Source: Nymphaea colorata (taxonomy: Eukaryota > Streptophyta > Magnoliopsida > Nymphaeales > Nymphaeaceae). From it: DNA of 64,000 nt. Shown one piece after another: positions 1 through 12,234 of the stretch; positions within the stretch are counted from its first letter, which is position 1, and the number at the start of each line of letters is the position of its first letter. The position numbers and the translations under genes were made by a program. The stretch is taken from assembly GCF_008831285.2 (NCBI RefSeq), contig NC_045145.1, forward strand, positions 20,352,040-20,416,039, written 5' to 3'. The notes beneath the pieces are model-generated. The model worked only from the letters and a program-made list of their open reading frames with translations. It did no database searches and was not told the origin of the DNA.

Positions 1-755
1 AACTAAAAATGAGAAAAAAGTATAAGCGAGAAACTAATAACATAAACATCAAAAGATAAATAGATTTACAACAAATAAAAAATGAAAGAAAAAAACTATT
101 TGGCATTAAAAAAACTGAAAAAAATGAAAAAGTAAAAAAATGAAAAAAAAAAATGCGTTAAAAATGGGTTAAAACGCATTTTTTTGTTTTTAACGTTTTA
201 AAAAAAATGTTTTTTTAAAAAGTTTTAAAAGGCCATTTAATTTATCGCAGTTTTTTTCGAAAAAAACTGGTTTTGTGTGACTACTTGTAACAAAAGAAAA
301 TTATAGAAAGTGGCCGAACCTTTGGCCGGTTTGAGCTCTATTTAAGTTTCGAAATGTCATTTTTAATATTGTTAGGTAAAAAAAAAGCACCATCAAAACG
401 AACCGGGACCAATTAAGAGAATTATACCTATGTAAGAAAACTATCAAATACAGATATGGTAACTTTTGTGAGTGAAAAATACAAAACTTATAACGTACGT
501 ACGTCCTCCCTCCTAATTAATGTATATGTCTCCCAAATTTAATGCCCTTGTCATTTATCAACTACTTCTCGACCTGTTTTTACGTGGAACCATCTTTTAC
601 TTACCCCTTGGAACTCCAGTGTTATTTAGTAGTATATGTCTTAAGAGGTTTCAAATTTATTCAAAGTTTAGAATTTTTTCAGATTTATTCGATATTAGGA
701 TCCGATTGCTATGGGGTTTTGGGTAACTGCAGCAATGTGCTAATCTAATTAAGTA

Positions 756-877
756 GTTAAGATGACCTAATTAATTATGTTCTTTAAAATTACAAATAAC
801 GATCAATATAAATGGGTTAAGATCACCTCATTTAATTATATTCTTGAAAATTTAAAATGACCATAAATATAGATGAG
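756..877. repeat. imperfect 60-bp tandem duplication
   Basis: Two adjacent units start with GTTAAGAT at 756 and at 816, giving a 60-bp period. Both contain a similar ACCT..TTAATTAT..TTCTT..AAAATT order. The units have clearly diverged. The second unit runs into the first copy of the 77-bp repeat at 857. Confidence 0.6.
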
Positions 878-933
878 TGAGCCTGTTATTTATACTTTGA
901 TGAAATAATCTACTAATAATTACACTTAAGCCT
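857..933. repeat. 77-bp direct repeat, copy 1
   Basis: This block starts ATGACCATAAATATAGATGA and matches 1193-1269 over all 77 bases with 5 substitutions and no gaps (about 94% identity). The two copies are 336 bp apart in the same orientation. The origin is unknown: either a recent segmental duplication or two remnants of one element. Confidence 0.85.
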
Positions 934-1192
934 GTTTTCTTGAGCCAAAAATCAACACAATTCTCTCTTTTTCTTTGCAAAAGGTACTTAACAATGCCTA
1001 GGCAAATATTAGAAAGTAGAAAAAAAATGTGAGTCTTTTAAAACTGTGGAGAAAATTAAAAAAGCCTTTCAATGAAAGTTTTCATGGATAAGAAATCAGG
1101 CTATGATGAAAGCAAAGGCGAATGAAGACTTAATAAAACAAGAACCACAAACTAAAAACTTGGACATGAGGGGATGGATAAAGCGATAAACG

Positions 1193-1269
1193 ATGACCAT
1201 AAATATAGATGAGTGAGCTTGTAATTTATATTTTGATGAAATAATCTACGAATAATTACACGTAAGCCT
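1193..1269. repeat. 77-bp direct repeat, copy 2
   Basis: Second copy of the repeat at 857-933, in the same orientation and of equal length. The five differences are scattered and follow no codon pattern, so this is not conserved coding sequence. Confidence 0.85.
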
Positions 1270-1451
1270 ATGTATATAAATAATATTGCATGTGCATATT
1301 TTCACTATTAGTCTATAATTATGATCGAACTTTATTTTTTAAGTCATTCAAATTATTGAGGAAAGATTTAGCAAGTCAAGTCAATAACATAATGTAAATG
1401 ACACGGCGGTGTGGTGTGGAATGGATGTGTCTGCCCATCAAGGGATGCATC

Positions 1452-1458
1452 TATAAAA
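1452..1458 (+). promoter_or_regulatory. candidate TATA box of the PLAC8-type gene
   Basis: The sequence reads TATAAAA, about 40 bp before the ATG at 1500. If it is used, transcription would start around 1480-1490 and the ATG at 1500 would be the first start codon. That ATG is out of frame with the conserved coding body, which matters for judging whether the gene is intact. Confidence 0.4.
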
Positions 1459-1491
1459 TGCTTGCTTGGAGATTAGAGACCCAAAGCGGGT

Positions 1492-3540
1492 TTGAGGAAA
1501 TGGGACGTCCCAAGCAACAGACCACCACCAACCGGTGCTGCCGCCGAAGCCCCTCCACAGCACCCCCAGAAGGGAGCGCCTCAGCAATGCCCACCAGCGG
1601 CCGGCCCTTATGCGGCAGACCAGATAAGCCCATACCCATACCCATCCGCTCCGCCTCTGCAGCAGCACCTTCAGGCTCCGGCCTTTCACCCACAGGCCCA
1701 GTCTCATCCTCTACCCCAGCCCAGCCATGCCCAGTTCCAAGCTATTCCTTTCCCACCGCTGCAACCACCAAGCTACCCCAGCTTCCCGCCACAGCCTCCT
1801 CAATCTTACCAATATACTCCGGCAGCCTACCCTCCCTCCGCTCAGCAACAGTTCAACCAGCACTCTTCGCCGGTGCAAGGGACACCGCTGCAAGGGGCAC
1901 CATATGTGCAGGCACCACCAGCTCGGTATGGTAGGTGGACGACGGGTCTCTTCGGTTGCTTCGAAGATCCTGCCAACGGTACACTTCTTCCTCGTTAAAA
2001 TGGCTTATGAAAAATTCATTGACGCACACATAATTAATCATGCCCCGATTTCTGTGTTCTCATCCGTCCTTTGGCCGTTGTCAAAGAAGAAAAAATTTGA
2101 AAAAACTTATTCCGGCCCGTTTCCTAAGCTTGAACAGCCATTGTCATGTACTTGTTTGGGGGAAGGGATGCAGCTAAGCTGGTTATATAGCCCGCCTTCT
2201 GTACTTAAATATGACAAAAAAAACTCGTGACTAATAAAAAAAACTTTTTGTAGTGATAAAAACGTTTGCAAATGAATATCATTGCAACCCATATACATTT
2301 TTAAACATTAAAAAGTGTTTTCTTCTTTTGTTTCGCTTATAATGTTATCTCATAAATATTATCTCATGTTTATGTTTAGCGTTATCTCATACATCCGTTT
2401 ATTATTTCATTATATCATAAACATGATCTTATATTTATGTTTAGTATTATCTCATACATTTGTTATCTTATTATGTCTTAAATTTTTTGTTATCTCATAA
2501 ACATTATCTTATACTTATGTTTGGCGTTGTCTCATACATATATCCATTTATGTCCAACATTGTATATGCATGAGATAATAAATAGGTATGAAGTAACAAA
2601 TAAATATGAGATAATGTTTATGAGATAACAAAAAATTTATAAAAAAATGAAATAACGAATGGACATATGTCCTTTCTATCATTTCTTCTAAAGTTATTTT
2701 TTCTCCTTACCGTTTGATTGTGACTTGCTTCACAACATTTTCTGCAGCTTTAATGACCATTTGCTTCCCTTGCCTGCCGTTTGGACAAGTAGCAGAGATA
2801 TTAGACAATGGACAAACTTGTAAGTTTCATTTTCACTGACATATAATTATTGTGAGTATATATATATATATATGTGTGTGTGTTGATAAGTGCTAAGCAC
2901 TAGACGAACAAGGAATAGTATCATACTTTAATCTTTTATTGGTGGTTAAGAAAAATGGCAATGTGAAAATGGTATTAACTAATATTAGATGGCGAAAGAG
3001 TCCATCACTTGTTTTTTTTTTTGCTCATCAAGAACTAAGATTGTACCTTATCTGTTTAACATGTAAGTGTTTAGCACCTACTAATCTCTTTCTCTCGTTC
3101 TATATATATATATATATATATATGTATATAAAATAGACAAACACTAAGAAAAACATGTAACTATTGAGCTTTGGATGTTTTAGAGTTGATTCACACTGAT
3201 GTATGTGGTTCATTTGTTATGTATGTGGTTCATTTGTTACAGCATGTTGGAATGACCAATAGTATTACGTTCATAGACTATTACTTTAGTTATGGTTACT
3301 TGTGCTCCTCACGTGTGAAATGTTTTAATCCTTAGACGTGTTCAAATCTTCAAATCGTTTAAGGCTGAAGTTGAAAACCAAATAAGCAAAAAATTATGGT
3401 CGTCAGATTTCACCAAAAAGCAATGAGAAAATGGTATTATCTAATATTAGATGGGGAAAGTGCCCTATCACGCGTGTTCTCTTTATTTCTTTTTTCAACC
3501 CAAAAAGTCAAGAGTTGAGTCCGTCTAACATATAAACTAA

Positions 3541-3632
<92 letters not shown>

Positions 3633-4678
3633 TCTCATGTATATAGCCTGATGCCACACATTTGGCTCGAGGTCGATATGGTTGGAGGAATCCACAGTTA
3701 GATATATAAAAACAGAGTCACGACGGAGGTATTATAATGATAGTAGGTTCAATAGTTTATGATTTTTTTAACTAAAATTTTTAAATTTTTTAGACATTCA
3801 AGCAATTTTAATTCTCTTAACACACACACATATCCACCCATATAATGTTTCCTAATTTGCATGGGTTGAATAACTCTTCTTCACATCGTTGCAGCATGTG
3901 CTACCAGCGCAATGTTGTACATTCTCATTGCCTGTTGCTGTGGCGTCCCATGCATACTGTCCTGCACTTACAGAACAAAGCTGCGAGGCAAGTATGGTCT
4001 CCCGGCGTCTCCTGCTCCTGACTATATTGTTCACTGTCTTTGCGATTATTGTGCTATCTGCCAAGCGTACAGGGAACTCAAGAACAGAGGCCTCGATCCT
4101 AGTATTGGTAAGCTATTCTCATCTTTATACTTTAAAAGAAGCCGGTTAGCATTTTTTTATTGGTCGACAGTCCAACCATTTTGTTCATTTTTTTATAAAA
4201 TCAAATAATATGCTCACAACCAAAATGTTACAAACTTATATAAAAATGGCATTCTCTTAAGTTTGTAACTGAGATTCTAGCGGCTACATCTGTTTCTAGT
4301 CTGTCCCTGGACGCATTGCATGTGCAAGGAAGTGGAGAAAACCAGAATTTGGAAGGAAATGTGGGCTTGTAATTGAACCAAGTATTTCCTATGCACGTCG
4401 AACTGCTTCTTCTTACGTCGTCCAAATTAATCTATTTGGCTAAGTTAATGAGCTGAACATAAGCTAATTTTCCTGATGTCCAAAATTATTATGCAAAAAA
4501 TCAATCCATCATGCTTACGTATACCTCACGGTTTCTTTTTCCACTGCCAATATTTCACATTTGAACGGTTGACTTGGTCGCCATGGATGCAGGTTGGCAT
4601 TCTAATATGGCGCGGAAAGTTCAACAGCAACAGATGGCGACAATGGCTCCTCCTGTAAATCAAACCATGAGTGTTTGA
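1492..4678 (+). CDS. PLAC8 family / cell number regulator-like protein (5' frame disrupted)
   Basis: Proteins of this family (PLAC8, plant PCR/CNR) are small Cys-rich membrane proteins linked to cadmium or calcium transport and organ size. Exons: up to 1978, 2748-2819, 3895-4107, 4593-4678; all junctions are GT..AG and keep phase. The first exon encodes a Pro/Gln/Tyr-rich N-terminus, then the domain start WTTGLFGCFEDP. Exon 2 gives the FGQVAEI segment, and exon 3 the CILSC, CAICQAYRELKNRG and GLDPSIG motifs with a hydrophobic stretch; exon 4 encodes a Gln-rich tail. Oddity: the conserved frame has no ATG. It opens after a TAG at 1474-1476, while the nearest ATG (1500) is one frame off. This may be a frameshift, an assembly error or an unseen upstream exon. 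Family assignment is firm; the start is not. Confidence 0.75.
2330..2650. mobile_element. foldback MITE-like element, TTATCTCATA family (copy 1)
   Basis: This lies in intron 1 of the PLAC8-type gene. The motif TTATCTCATA recurs several times in the left part, and its complement TATGAGATAA in the right part. Positions 2481-2509 and 2609-2637 are perfect 29-nt inverted copies 99 bp apart. A diverged relative lies at 8748-8915. Superfamily and exact ends are not determined. Confidence 0.65.
3551..3630. repeat. (AT)40 microsatellite
   Basis: An uninterrupted 80-bp AT dinucleotide run in intron 2 of the PLAC8-type gene, preceded by a short CT run. Shorter TA/TG tracts occur in the same intron at 2857-2884 and 3100-3130. 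The exact length is likely to vary between individuals and assemblies. Confidence 0.95.
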
Positions 4679-7600
4679 GCTTGCGACCCTCCCCTGAACT
4701 CTTCGACTACTCTTTTCTTGCTCTTTGGTTGCAAGGGAGTTGCCGTCCTGGCTGAAGCCTGGGTTTATTTGCCTTAAAGCCAATTTAATTTGCAGTATCG
4801 GGCTGTAGCTTCATCTGTCTTGTGTCTCGGTGCATCAGTTTTTATATGGTTTTTCCTTGCTTGTGCTTTATGCTTGCTTTTGATTGAAACCAAATCTCTG
4901 AATGTGAACCTTATTTATTTATTTATTTATCAAGGTGTGGTAATGTATTAGTTTTTTATATTTTGATGGGATGCAATGAATGGCGAGTCGGAGCTAGCTC
5001 ATGAGAACAAGGATCAACAGTTGCAAATTTAAGCGACATATGGAAACAATGATCATAGCAATGCTGGTTCTCGATTCTAAGGAAGAAGGATATGGCTTCT
5101 TGGTGAGTAGATCCGACCAATTAGAAAGAGCTAGAGCTCCCGCCAAACACTTTGTTTTTACCTCCAAACCCTCCCACCCCCTCTACTGTCAAGGTATAGA
5201 GCTAGCTTTTGGTGTATTGGGTTGCCGCCCTTATCATGTTTCAACCTACGTTTCAGTAATATTTTACAAGGGGTTGATGCCCCAAAGATTTAAAACAAAA
5301 ATAGACTGAGACAAGAAAAAATGTAGATTGCTTTCCCTCTTCCATCTATTAAACTAGTGAACTTGTTAGGAGTACTAGGGAGACGAACAACTAGAACTTT
5401 TGGACCAAGAGGTTGATGGGAGATTTCCCTCATGCATATACAAAAACAATATGCCCTAAACAAGATCATGTTCATGCTAAATCATTGAAACAAAATCTTA
5501 ACTGTAGCGAAAGTATACCTGAATCCATCTGAACAAATGAACAATCGGATTGCAGTAGGATCTTCCATGGTCTTTGCGGCGCATGTGCGGTCGCTCTCAG
5601 ATGGGAAAGAGACAACCCTAGAAACCAACGTTTTTGGCAACCATTGCACGACCCCAGGGACCACTACTATTTTATATTATGGGTAATTACAGATTTAACC
5701 CATCAAAGAGTCTGTAACTGAGTATAGGTATTTATACATTACAAAGTTACTCATACCATATAAAATGACGTAATATCTCAAAATGCAATCACTTAAGCGG
5801 ATATTTACATTAAGACAGCCATAATATCTGAAATTCCTCATAGACATATGTCGGCCCACCAAATGATTCTTACAGAAGCTAGCTAGAGAACTCCAACTTC
5901 TTACCAGACACAAGTCATGCTCACGGCCGTTTCTCAGCTTGATCTCTTGACCTAGGTGTCTTCTCATATAGGGCAGTGCGTGGGGCTTTAATTATCAAGG
6001 GGTAGATCCATTAAGCATGTCTCAAGGGTTTCTTCTCATTCGAAAGGAAAAGTGAAACAAATTTATGTATCTATAATTACTAATTTTTTGATGACCAAAA
6101 ACAAGAGACTTTTTGGGAGCATTTAAACAGTGAAAATTTCAAGAACCCTGCAGGGCGACCACCAATGAGATGTATATAGCGATTGGTTAGCACTGCCTCC
6201 TCCAGAATGTTTACCATCTCCATATATACTATACTAGTCGTTGTTGCCTAAATAGGGAGACTAAATTGCGAGTGTTGCTATCGATTTTTTCCTCTCGAGT
6301 CTTGACAAAGTATGCATTAAAAGTCCTTTTTCTATTACCAGAGGACCTGCAAGAACTCCATGCACGCACACTTTCAGCAAAGCCTCCCGATTCGCGAAAG
6401 ATCTACAAGGTACCATGATGACCGTCTTCATTAGTTCTGAAATTCCAGACAAATACCACTCTTTCCCTTTCTAACTATACAAACAAAACTCTCCTCCTCC
6501 GTCCCCACCCAAACAGAACAAAACACCTCTTCTCTTCAGCGAGAAAAGTACTCGATCTTCAGAAAGTGCGGCTGTAATTTCGCTGTATTCTGCTTCAGCA
6601 CGACTTTAATAACACTGGTTTTGAGAGCCGTCCCCAAAAAACAAGTTATGCACACGCATGTAGTTATCTATAAACCCAAACGCATCCTAAAATGGGGGTT
6701 CCATTTGAAGAATCTTTTTTCATCCTTTTCAAAATTTACAATTCTTTAAGTTAGAGAGAATGATGTCCGTGAGGCTGTTGGAACAACGGCTTTGGATGAA
6801 GCTGCTACAGCAGCTAGTTGCCATTTTTAGTATCAGGAGTGTAAGCACTTCGAGATTCACTTTATATATATATATATATATATATATAAAAGTTGAAACA
6901 CACCATTGGTAGCATCATATATGTAGGTCTTCTGCCTTGAGAGTTCATAAGGTTGGATGAGAGTTTCGGCTTGGGTTATCCCTGCTCACCTGAAAGTTAA
7001 AGAGAATGATTGTAAGAAGGAAAAAGAATAAGAAAATGAAACAGCAAAGGAGTAGGAAAAAAAAGGGTCATGAAAAAACAAGTCTAGAAATATAAGACTT
7101 GGATCATTTTTTTCAACCTTTTTGCCAGCACTTTGTTTCTCTCTTTTTTCTAGTTTCCATTCTCAAAATTATTCTCTTCACCATAAGGTTAGTGAATCTT
7201 ATTAAGTGAAAGATATATATAGTAAGTTCATTAGAGGACTATTCCTCCTTTTCTCTTTCTTAATTAGTTTTCTTACCTGTGTTTCTTTTTTTCACAAGTG
7301 TTCTCCCAATTATAAGAAAATGGGAGGACTGCTTAGAGGAGTCTGAAAATCGATTCAATTTAACTCATTTCACACCATTGCAGCATTGCATGCCTTTCTC
7401 TTGCATAAATATCTAAAGAGACAAGGATGAAATCAGAATCAGGTTCAACGGTGAACAATGGTACTGTAACTGTGGGACCGGTCAGGAACGCATCTAAGTA
7501 TTAATTACAATACAAGGCCTATATTTCCTTATAATTTTTCCGTCCGAACAACCTTTGGTTGATCTAAAGGTTAACTTTGCCGCATGAGTGCTTTTAGCCT

Positions 7601-8747
7601 TGCAACTGAGCAAACGAAGTTGCGCAATCAGATGCACTCACAGTAACGCTTAGGCAAAGTTTATTTATCTTTTGAAGAAAATGCTTCTTATTTCTGCAGA
7701 CAATTTTCAACTCGTGTTGCAGTGGATAGGACAAAAGAAGCAAGCTGAAGGCGATTGAAGTGCCCAAAGGTATTGTGAAGCACCCTTTTTTAGAGGGCCC
7801 TATTGCCAAGTGAAAGTTCCTATCATCAGCTTTTCGTCTTCCTCTGCGAGTCTCTTAATCTATCTCTGAACTTGTGCTTCAAAAGCAAACCACATGGCCG
7901 GATCCAACATAGAGATGATCTGAAATGGAAATATTTGCTCCGCAATAAATGTTGTTTGCATATCCAAATCATCCCTTCTCTCCTAAACAGCATGCATGCC
8001 ATTTTTCTTCCTACTCTCTAAGGGTGCGTTTGAATTGCATGGATTTTACTGTAGAGCAAGGATCACAGTTCTCGCTCCACGGCTTAATATGCGCACCATC
8101 GCACGAGAATGGTTCGTTCATTCTCTACAATGAGTGCCCATGGATGTTTGTCCGTGGAAAAACATCGGTCCAATATTTATCTGCAGATTAGAAATGCCAG
8201 CCATTAGGGCTTTGTCTTCATCTTCCTCTCTCTCTCTCTTTCTCTTTCTCATCTTCTCTTCATCCACAGCCACACACTGTGCCCTCCAACCACCGCCAAG
8301 CATCGACCACCACCATATGCAAGGGCAGCAAGGAAGCAAATCTGATGATAAGATTAGAGATATACAACGATATTAGAACCGCAAACCCAGTAGTAGCCTA
8401 GCGAAAAGAGACTTGGCTCAGTGATGCCATAGCTTAGGCAAAATGGGTTCGTTTTCTTGCGAGGGTTCGAAGACTTGTTAACAACTTAATACAAGACAGG
8501 CTCATTCATTATTCATTTTGGCCTTCATCTTGTTAACAGGTGTGTTTCCTGTGAAGAAGAAATTGAAACTATCAACAGCTTCTTTCTTGAATGCAGATCA
8601 ATTAACCCCATTTGAGAGCTGCCAGTCATGATCTCCTTAGCTCTAGCAGCTCATGGGTCATATGAAAAAGTGGGATGGATCCTACTACCAATATACATAT
8701 TTACTTTAATATCTTACCGTTATATGTGCACAATGAACATTCATAAT
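4679..8747. other. intergenic region, no gene supported
   Basis: After the PLAC8-type stop codon there is probably a 3' UTR of unknown length. The longest open frames, for example 5001-5309 and 7803-8191, show no recognisable motif and no splice-joined continuation. A TA microsatellite occurs at 6863-6888 and a CT-rich tract near 8225-8260. I see no other structured element. Confidence 0.6.
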
Positions 8748-8915
8748 TTTGTCGTGTTATCTCATACTCTTATCCTTATCTCATACCCGTAGTGTTTGAA
8801 ATAATGATAGGGGTGGGTATGAAATAATAATTACTAGGGTATGAGATAACGACATGAGTAAATAATGATAAAGTTTGAGAGAATGATGGATGTATGAGAT
8901 AACATGGATATAAGA
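8748..8915. mobile_element. foldback MITE-like element, TTATCTCATA family (copy 2)
   Basis: Contains TTATCTCATAC repeats on the left and TATGAGATAAC repeats on the right. An inverted pair is visible around 8751-8768 and 8836-8855 (GTTATCTCATA against TATGAGATAAC). It shares motif and architecture with 2330-2650 but is more decayed. It has no coding capacity. Confidence 0.5.
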
Positions 8916-9922
8916 TAACTACATGAGGAGAACAAAACAAAAACTAAAAGGCTTCTATTCGGTTTGGAAGAATATATCCTGAGCTTTATCGAATCTCAAA
9001 ACCTTACTTTTTCAGTTTTTTTTTTTTCTTAGAGAAAGCTCTCTCTTTCTATTAACCAAAAGACATTTTTTATCGTTACTATATTGGTGCACGAAAATTT
9101 CATGCACATCGGTCACATATATAATCCGCTTCAGAAAATAAAGTCGCCTTTAGTACACTCGTGATATATGGAAGGGCTTGGGAAGATCTAAAAGAACTGC
9201 CATATCATGCTTGTTGGTCTGAAAAGTTCAGCAAAGACATAATTCTGTGGATGCATACTGGGATGAGATGCTTACTGTCTAGTCGATCTGCATATATTAC
9301 AAGGGAACATAGAAAATCGTCTATATGGCAAGACATCCAATCTCCAATCTCATGAGAGCAGTGTCAAAATTACAGAAAATCGCAAATGGGATGCAGATAG
9401 ATTTTGTTTAGTATATATTCAGTAGAGGATGGAGCTGTTAAAGGACCTAAAGCACTGGGCTTCGGTTTGTGAAACAAAATCTGTACTCCACACAAAGTCA
9501 TTTTGATAGAAGGGAATCATGCTTTTTAAGCTGTAAATCTTCTCCTTCAGTAACGCAAGGCCAATACAATTGTAGAGGGGAATTGTTATACTTCTTCCTA
9601 AGGTTTGTTGACATATTGTAGTGGCTCCTAGCAACACATATTCGCTTATGGGAGCCCACTCTGCCAGCAGTCTTGCACCTGAATCAAGCATTACCTTTCT
9701 ACCAATCAATGGTCTAACTAGTTGATGTTTTGATTTACCGATCAGTGGTCTACCAAATCAAAAGATTTTGGTTGGACATATCCCTCTTCTTTTCTTTTTC
9801 TTTTTTTTTTTCGGATCAACGCTGACATTATTCTTTACATGTCTTGCACCTATATATATATATATATATATGAGACATAGAGAGTAAGAATACGTACTAA
9901 GTTCTTAGGTGCAAGACATAAG
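8916..9922. other. non-coding stretch
   Basis: Nothing recognisable is encoded. Open frames on both strands (9161-9355 plus, 9419-9709 minus) have no known motif. A T-rich run near 9800 and a TA microsatellite at 9851-9871 precede the hAT-type element. Confidence 0.5.
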
Positions 9923-10360
9923 TAGGGGTGAACACAAGCCAAGTTGAACCCGAGTTCAGTCAGCTCAAGTTTGACTCGACTAATGAAACTTCGACCTTGA
10001 GAATAACTCGACGGAAGCAACTCGAGTTTGACTCTGTAGTTACATGTTAAGCTTGAGCTCGACTCAATTAAGGCTCGACAAACTCGTAAACTCGTTTGAA
10101 TATATCGACTTGATTAAGGCTCGACAAGCTCGATTAAGACTCAAGTTCGACTCAATAATTACTTGTTGAACTCAAACTCAACTCGATTATTTGAACAAGT
10201 CGACTCATGAACTAGAAGTCGACTCGTTAAGCAAATGATTCGACTCGAACCCATTCACGAGCCAAGCTTTAACAAGTCGACTCGTTAAGCAAATGATTCG
10301 ACTCGAACCCGTTCACGAGCCAAGCTTTAACAAGTCGAGTTCGACTCATTGTTCAACCTA
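9923..10360. mobile_element. hAT-type MITE, copy 1 (about 438 bp)
   Basis: The left end reads TAGGGGTGAACACAAGCCAAG. The right end, read on the other strand, is TAGGTTGAACAATGAGTCGA, so the termini are imperfect inverted repeats. The interior is rich in CTCGAC/GACTCGA words and has no ORF. It resembles the element at 38305-38716 in both termini and interior. Flanking octamers (9915-9922 and 10361-10368) agree at only 5 of 8 bases, so the target duplication is eroded or the ends are slightly misplaced. Confidence 0.65.
10218..10333. repeat. two 58-bp tandem units inside the hAT-type MITE
   Basis: Units at 10218-10275 and 10276-10333 differ at a single base (A/G). A third, partial start follows at 10334. 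The near identity implies that the internal duplication is much younger than the element itself. Confidence 0.85.
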
Positions 10361-10457
10361 CATATAACATCTTACTCATTAATCTTCTTAATGCAGTTGG
10401 TTGAACAAAAAACAAAGACACAAGTTGTTACTTCATCTTAGATAAATAAATAGTCAT

Positions 10458-10459
<2 letters not shown>

Positions 10460-10531
<72 letters not shown>
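10460..10531. repeat. (AT)n microsatellite, about 72 bp
   Basis: An uninterrupted TA/AT run 100 bp downstream of the hAT-type element. Confidence 0.95.
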
Positions 10532-10534
<3 letters not shown>

Positions 10535-12200
10535 GGACATGGATGGGCATATAGAAATAGAAGTGCTATGAATAGTGGCCCTCATTTTGATTGGTGCTCA
10601 TCTACTTCTTTTGTAATTTAGGTCTACATCCGCATTAGATATAAACAAAGATTGAGAAGTGGACGGACCTTTTTGTGCGTGTATCCTATTTTCATCTACT
10701 TCGATAATAAGTTTTGTTTTCAGTTTACGGTTCCTTTGGCGTGACATGGAGACGCTCTGTTTTGTGAAACTTGGATACAAACAGATCGGTCTCCCAAGAG
10801 GAGAAGCACCGTACCAGCTGCTACCCTCGGCCATGGCCATGGTTTCTTCGCCGGCCGAGCCTCCCCGCCGACCAAGGACGATCAATTATTTCAGTCGATC
10901 GGCTGAGCTCAACCTTGGTACGGACCGAGCTTCGCCGGTGGGCTCGCTTCCCGGCCCTTTATCATCACAGAGGACTGATTAGGACCCAGACTTGACCTGC
11001 AACCGGACCCAACACCAACAGGCCGTACCAGACGGACCGGCATTAATGGCCACTGCATGTTCAGCCACCAGACTTTGAAGACTTTGTCTCTTCTACAAAA
11101 CAAGAAAAATTGCATGAGATTGACACTCCTGTCGCGTACTGAGGCGAGCAGGACGAGGAAAATTTTAACCTTTCTCCGGAAACGCAGATTTTGGATCCAC
11201 CAAGTTTCGGATTCAGTTCTGTCCCACCTTTTATACTCTCCAATCTAATTCATTACAATATTCAAGTTGGATTTCATATTCCAGATAAAACTGCAAATCA
11301 GATCCAATTTCATGCACATTTCTTTTAAAAAGAGAAAGTTCTTTGGCAGATGGAAAAGCGTAGGAATAAACGAGCACTAACTTTTCTGGCCTTTTCACTT
11401 ATTGGGTGTTCCCATATGAATAATGTAATCTTAATTAACAATCTTTTAAATGCCATTCCATCTTTATTTAAGCAGCAAGAAACCGGTTATTCTCAAATGA
11501 CATTCAACAGCATTTAATATTGGCCAAGACACATACACTGACCAGGCGATCTGCATCTTGAAGAGGCAATTAAACCTATGCTTCTCTCTTCTTAAACGCC
11601 ATACTTTATATTGGTTCTGAACTTATGGGAAATTCATCTACAATGTCGCTTTTCTAGGCTTCTTCGCCATTAATTAACGTTCGTGGGGGATTTGGCTTAT
11701 GACTCACGCACAAGTCACTTCAATTTCAAGAGAATTCCATTCTTCACATTCATGTCAAATTTAGACGGCATTTAATTACATTTACTATAATTAAGCTTGG
11801 CAACGTGCCAAAATTTAATTTTAGTAGAGTCGGGCTGTGGAGCCCGGACGCGCCGCGTCTTAGCCGAGTCGGGCTGGGCTGGGGAGGGGAGCCACTGGGC
11901 CGCCCATCACATCGGGTCTGAGCCGGCAGATCCGCTCAGAGGCCGTACCCTGCGGCACGATCCTTTTGCCATCATTCCAGGCGGCTCCAGCTGCCCCTCC
12001 GATTCCATTCTTAATGATGGAATGAATATTTATTTATTTTTTATTATTATCCGCCTGGAGGGTGGCAGACTGGCAGGCAGCTGCAACTGGCTGGGGAGGA
12101 GGCCGGATTCCTCTCTCAGCCGATCCGACCCGAAGGGGCGAGAGGATCACTGGGACGTGACTGACAGCTTGCCAGTCGCTCGCAGCTCGCGTGCTAAACG
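10532..12200. other. intergenic region and distal promoter of the TGA gene
   Basis: No gene is supported. The segment 11830-12200 is clearly GC-richer than its surroundings and has open frames in several phases (for example 11797-12234). Those frames look like a composition effect: they show no domain and have no splice continuation. The region probably belongs to the upstream regulatory DNA of the bZIP gene. Confidence 0.5.
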
Positions 12201-12212
12201 AGCGCCTTGCAG

Positions 12213-12217
12213 CGTCA
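12213..12217 (-). promoter_or_regulatory. TGACG (as-1-type) half site upstream of a TGA gene
   Basis: CGTCA on the plus strand is TGACG on the minus strand, the core recognised by TGA-class bZIP factors. It lies about 760 bp before the TGA start codon. A second TGACG occurs at 12944-12948 in the presumed leader. Such pentamers also occur by chance. Confidence 0.3.
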
Positions 12218-12234
12218 CGTTCCATCGGACTTGA

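Larger units (their letters stand above)
1..1450. other. AT-rich intergenic DNA with local duplications
   Basis: No convincing coding region is visible. The only open frames, around 520-750, are short and AT-rich and resemble no family I know. The first 240 bases are strongly A/T-skewed. The right part holds two kinds of local duplication, listed separately: an imperfect 60-bp tandem from 756 and a 77-bp direct repeat at 857 and 1193. Confidence 0.7.

Noticed and set aside
8026-8370. Segment starting TAAGGGTGCGTTTGAATTGC, resembling a MITE end
   Set aside because: No matching opposite terminus was found downstream; the rest is CT-rich non-coding DNA.
8401-8475. GGTTCGA-containing stretch resembling a tRNA T-arm
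   Set aside because: No acceptor-stem pairing, anticodon arm or matching D-arm could be found around it.
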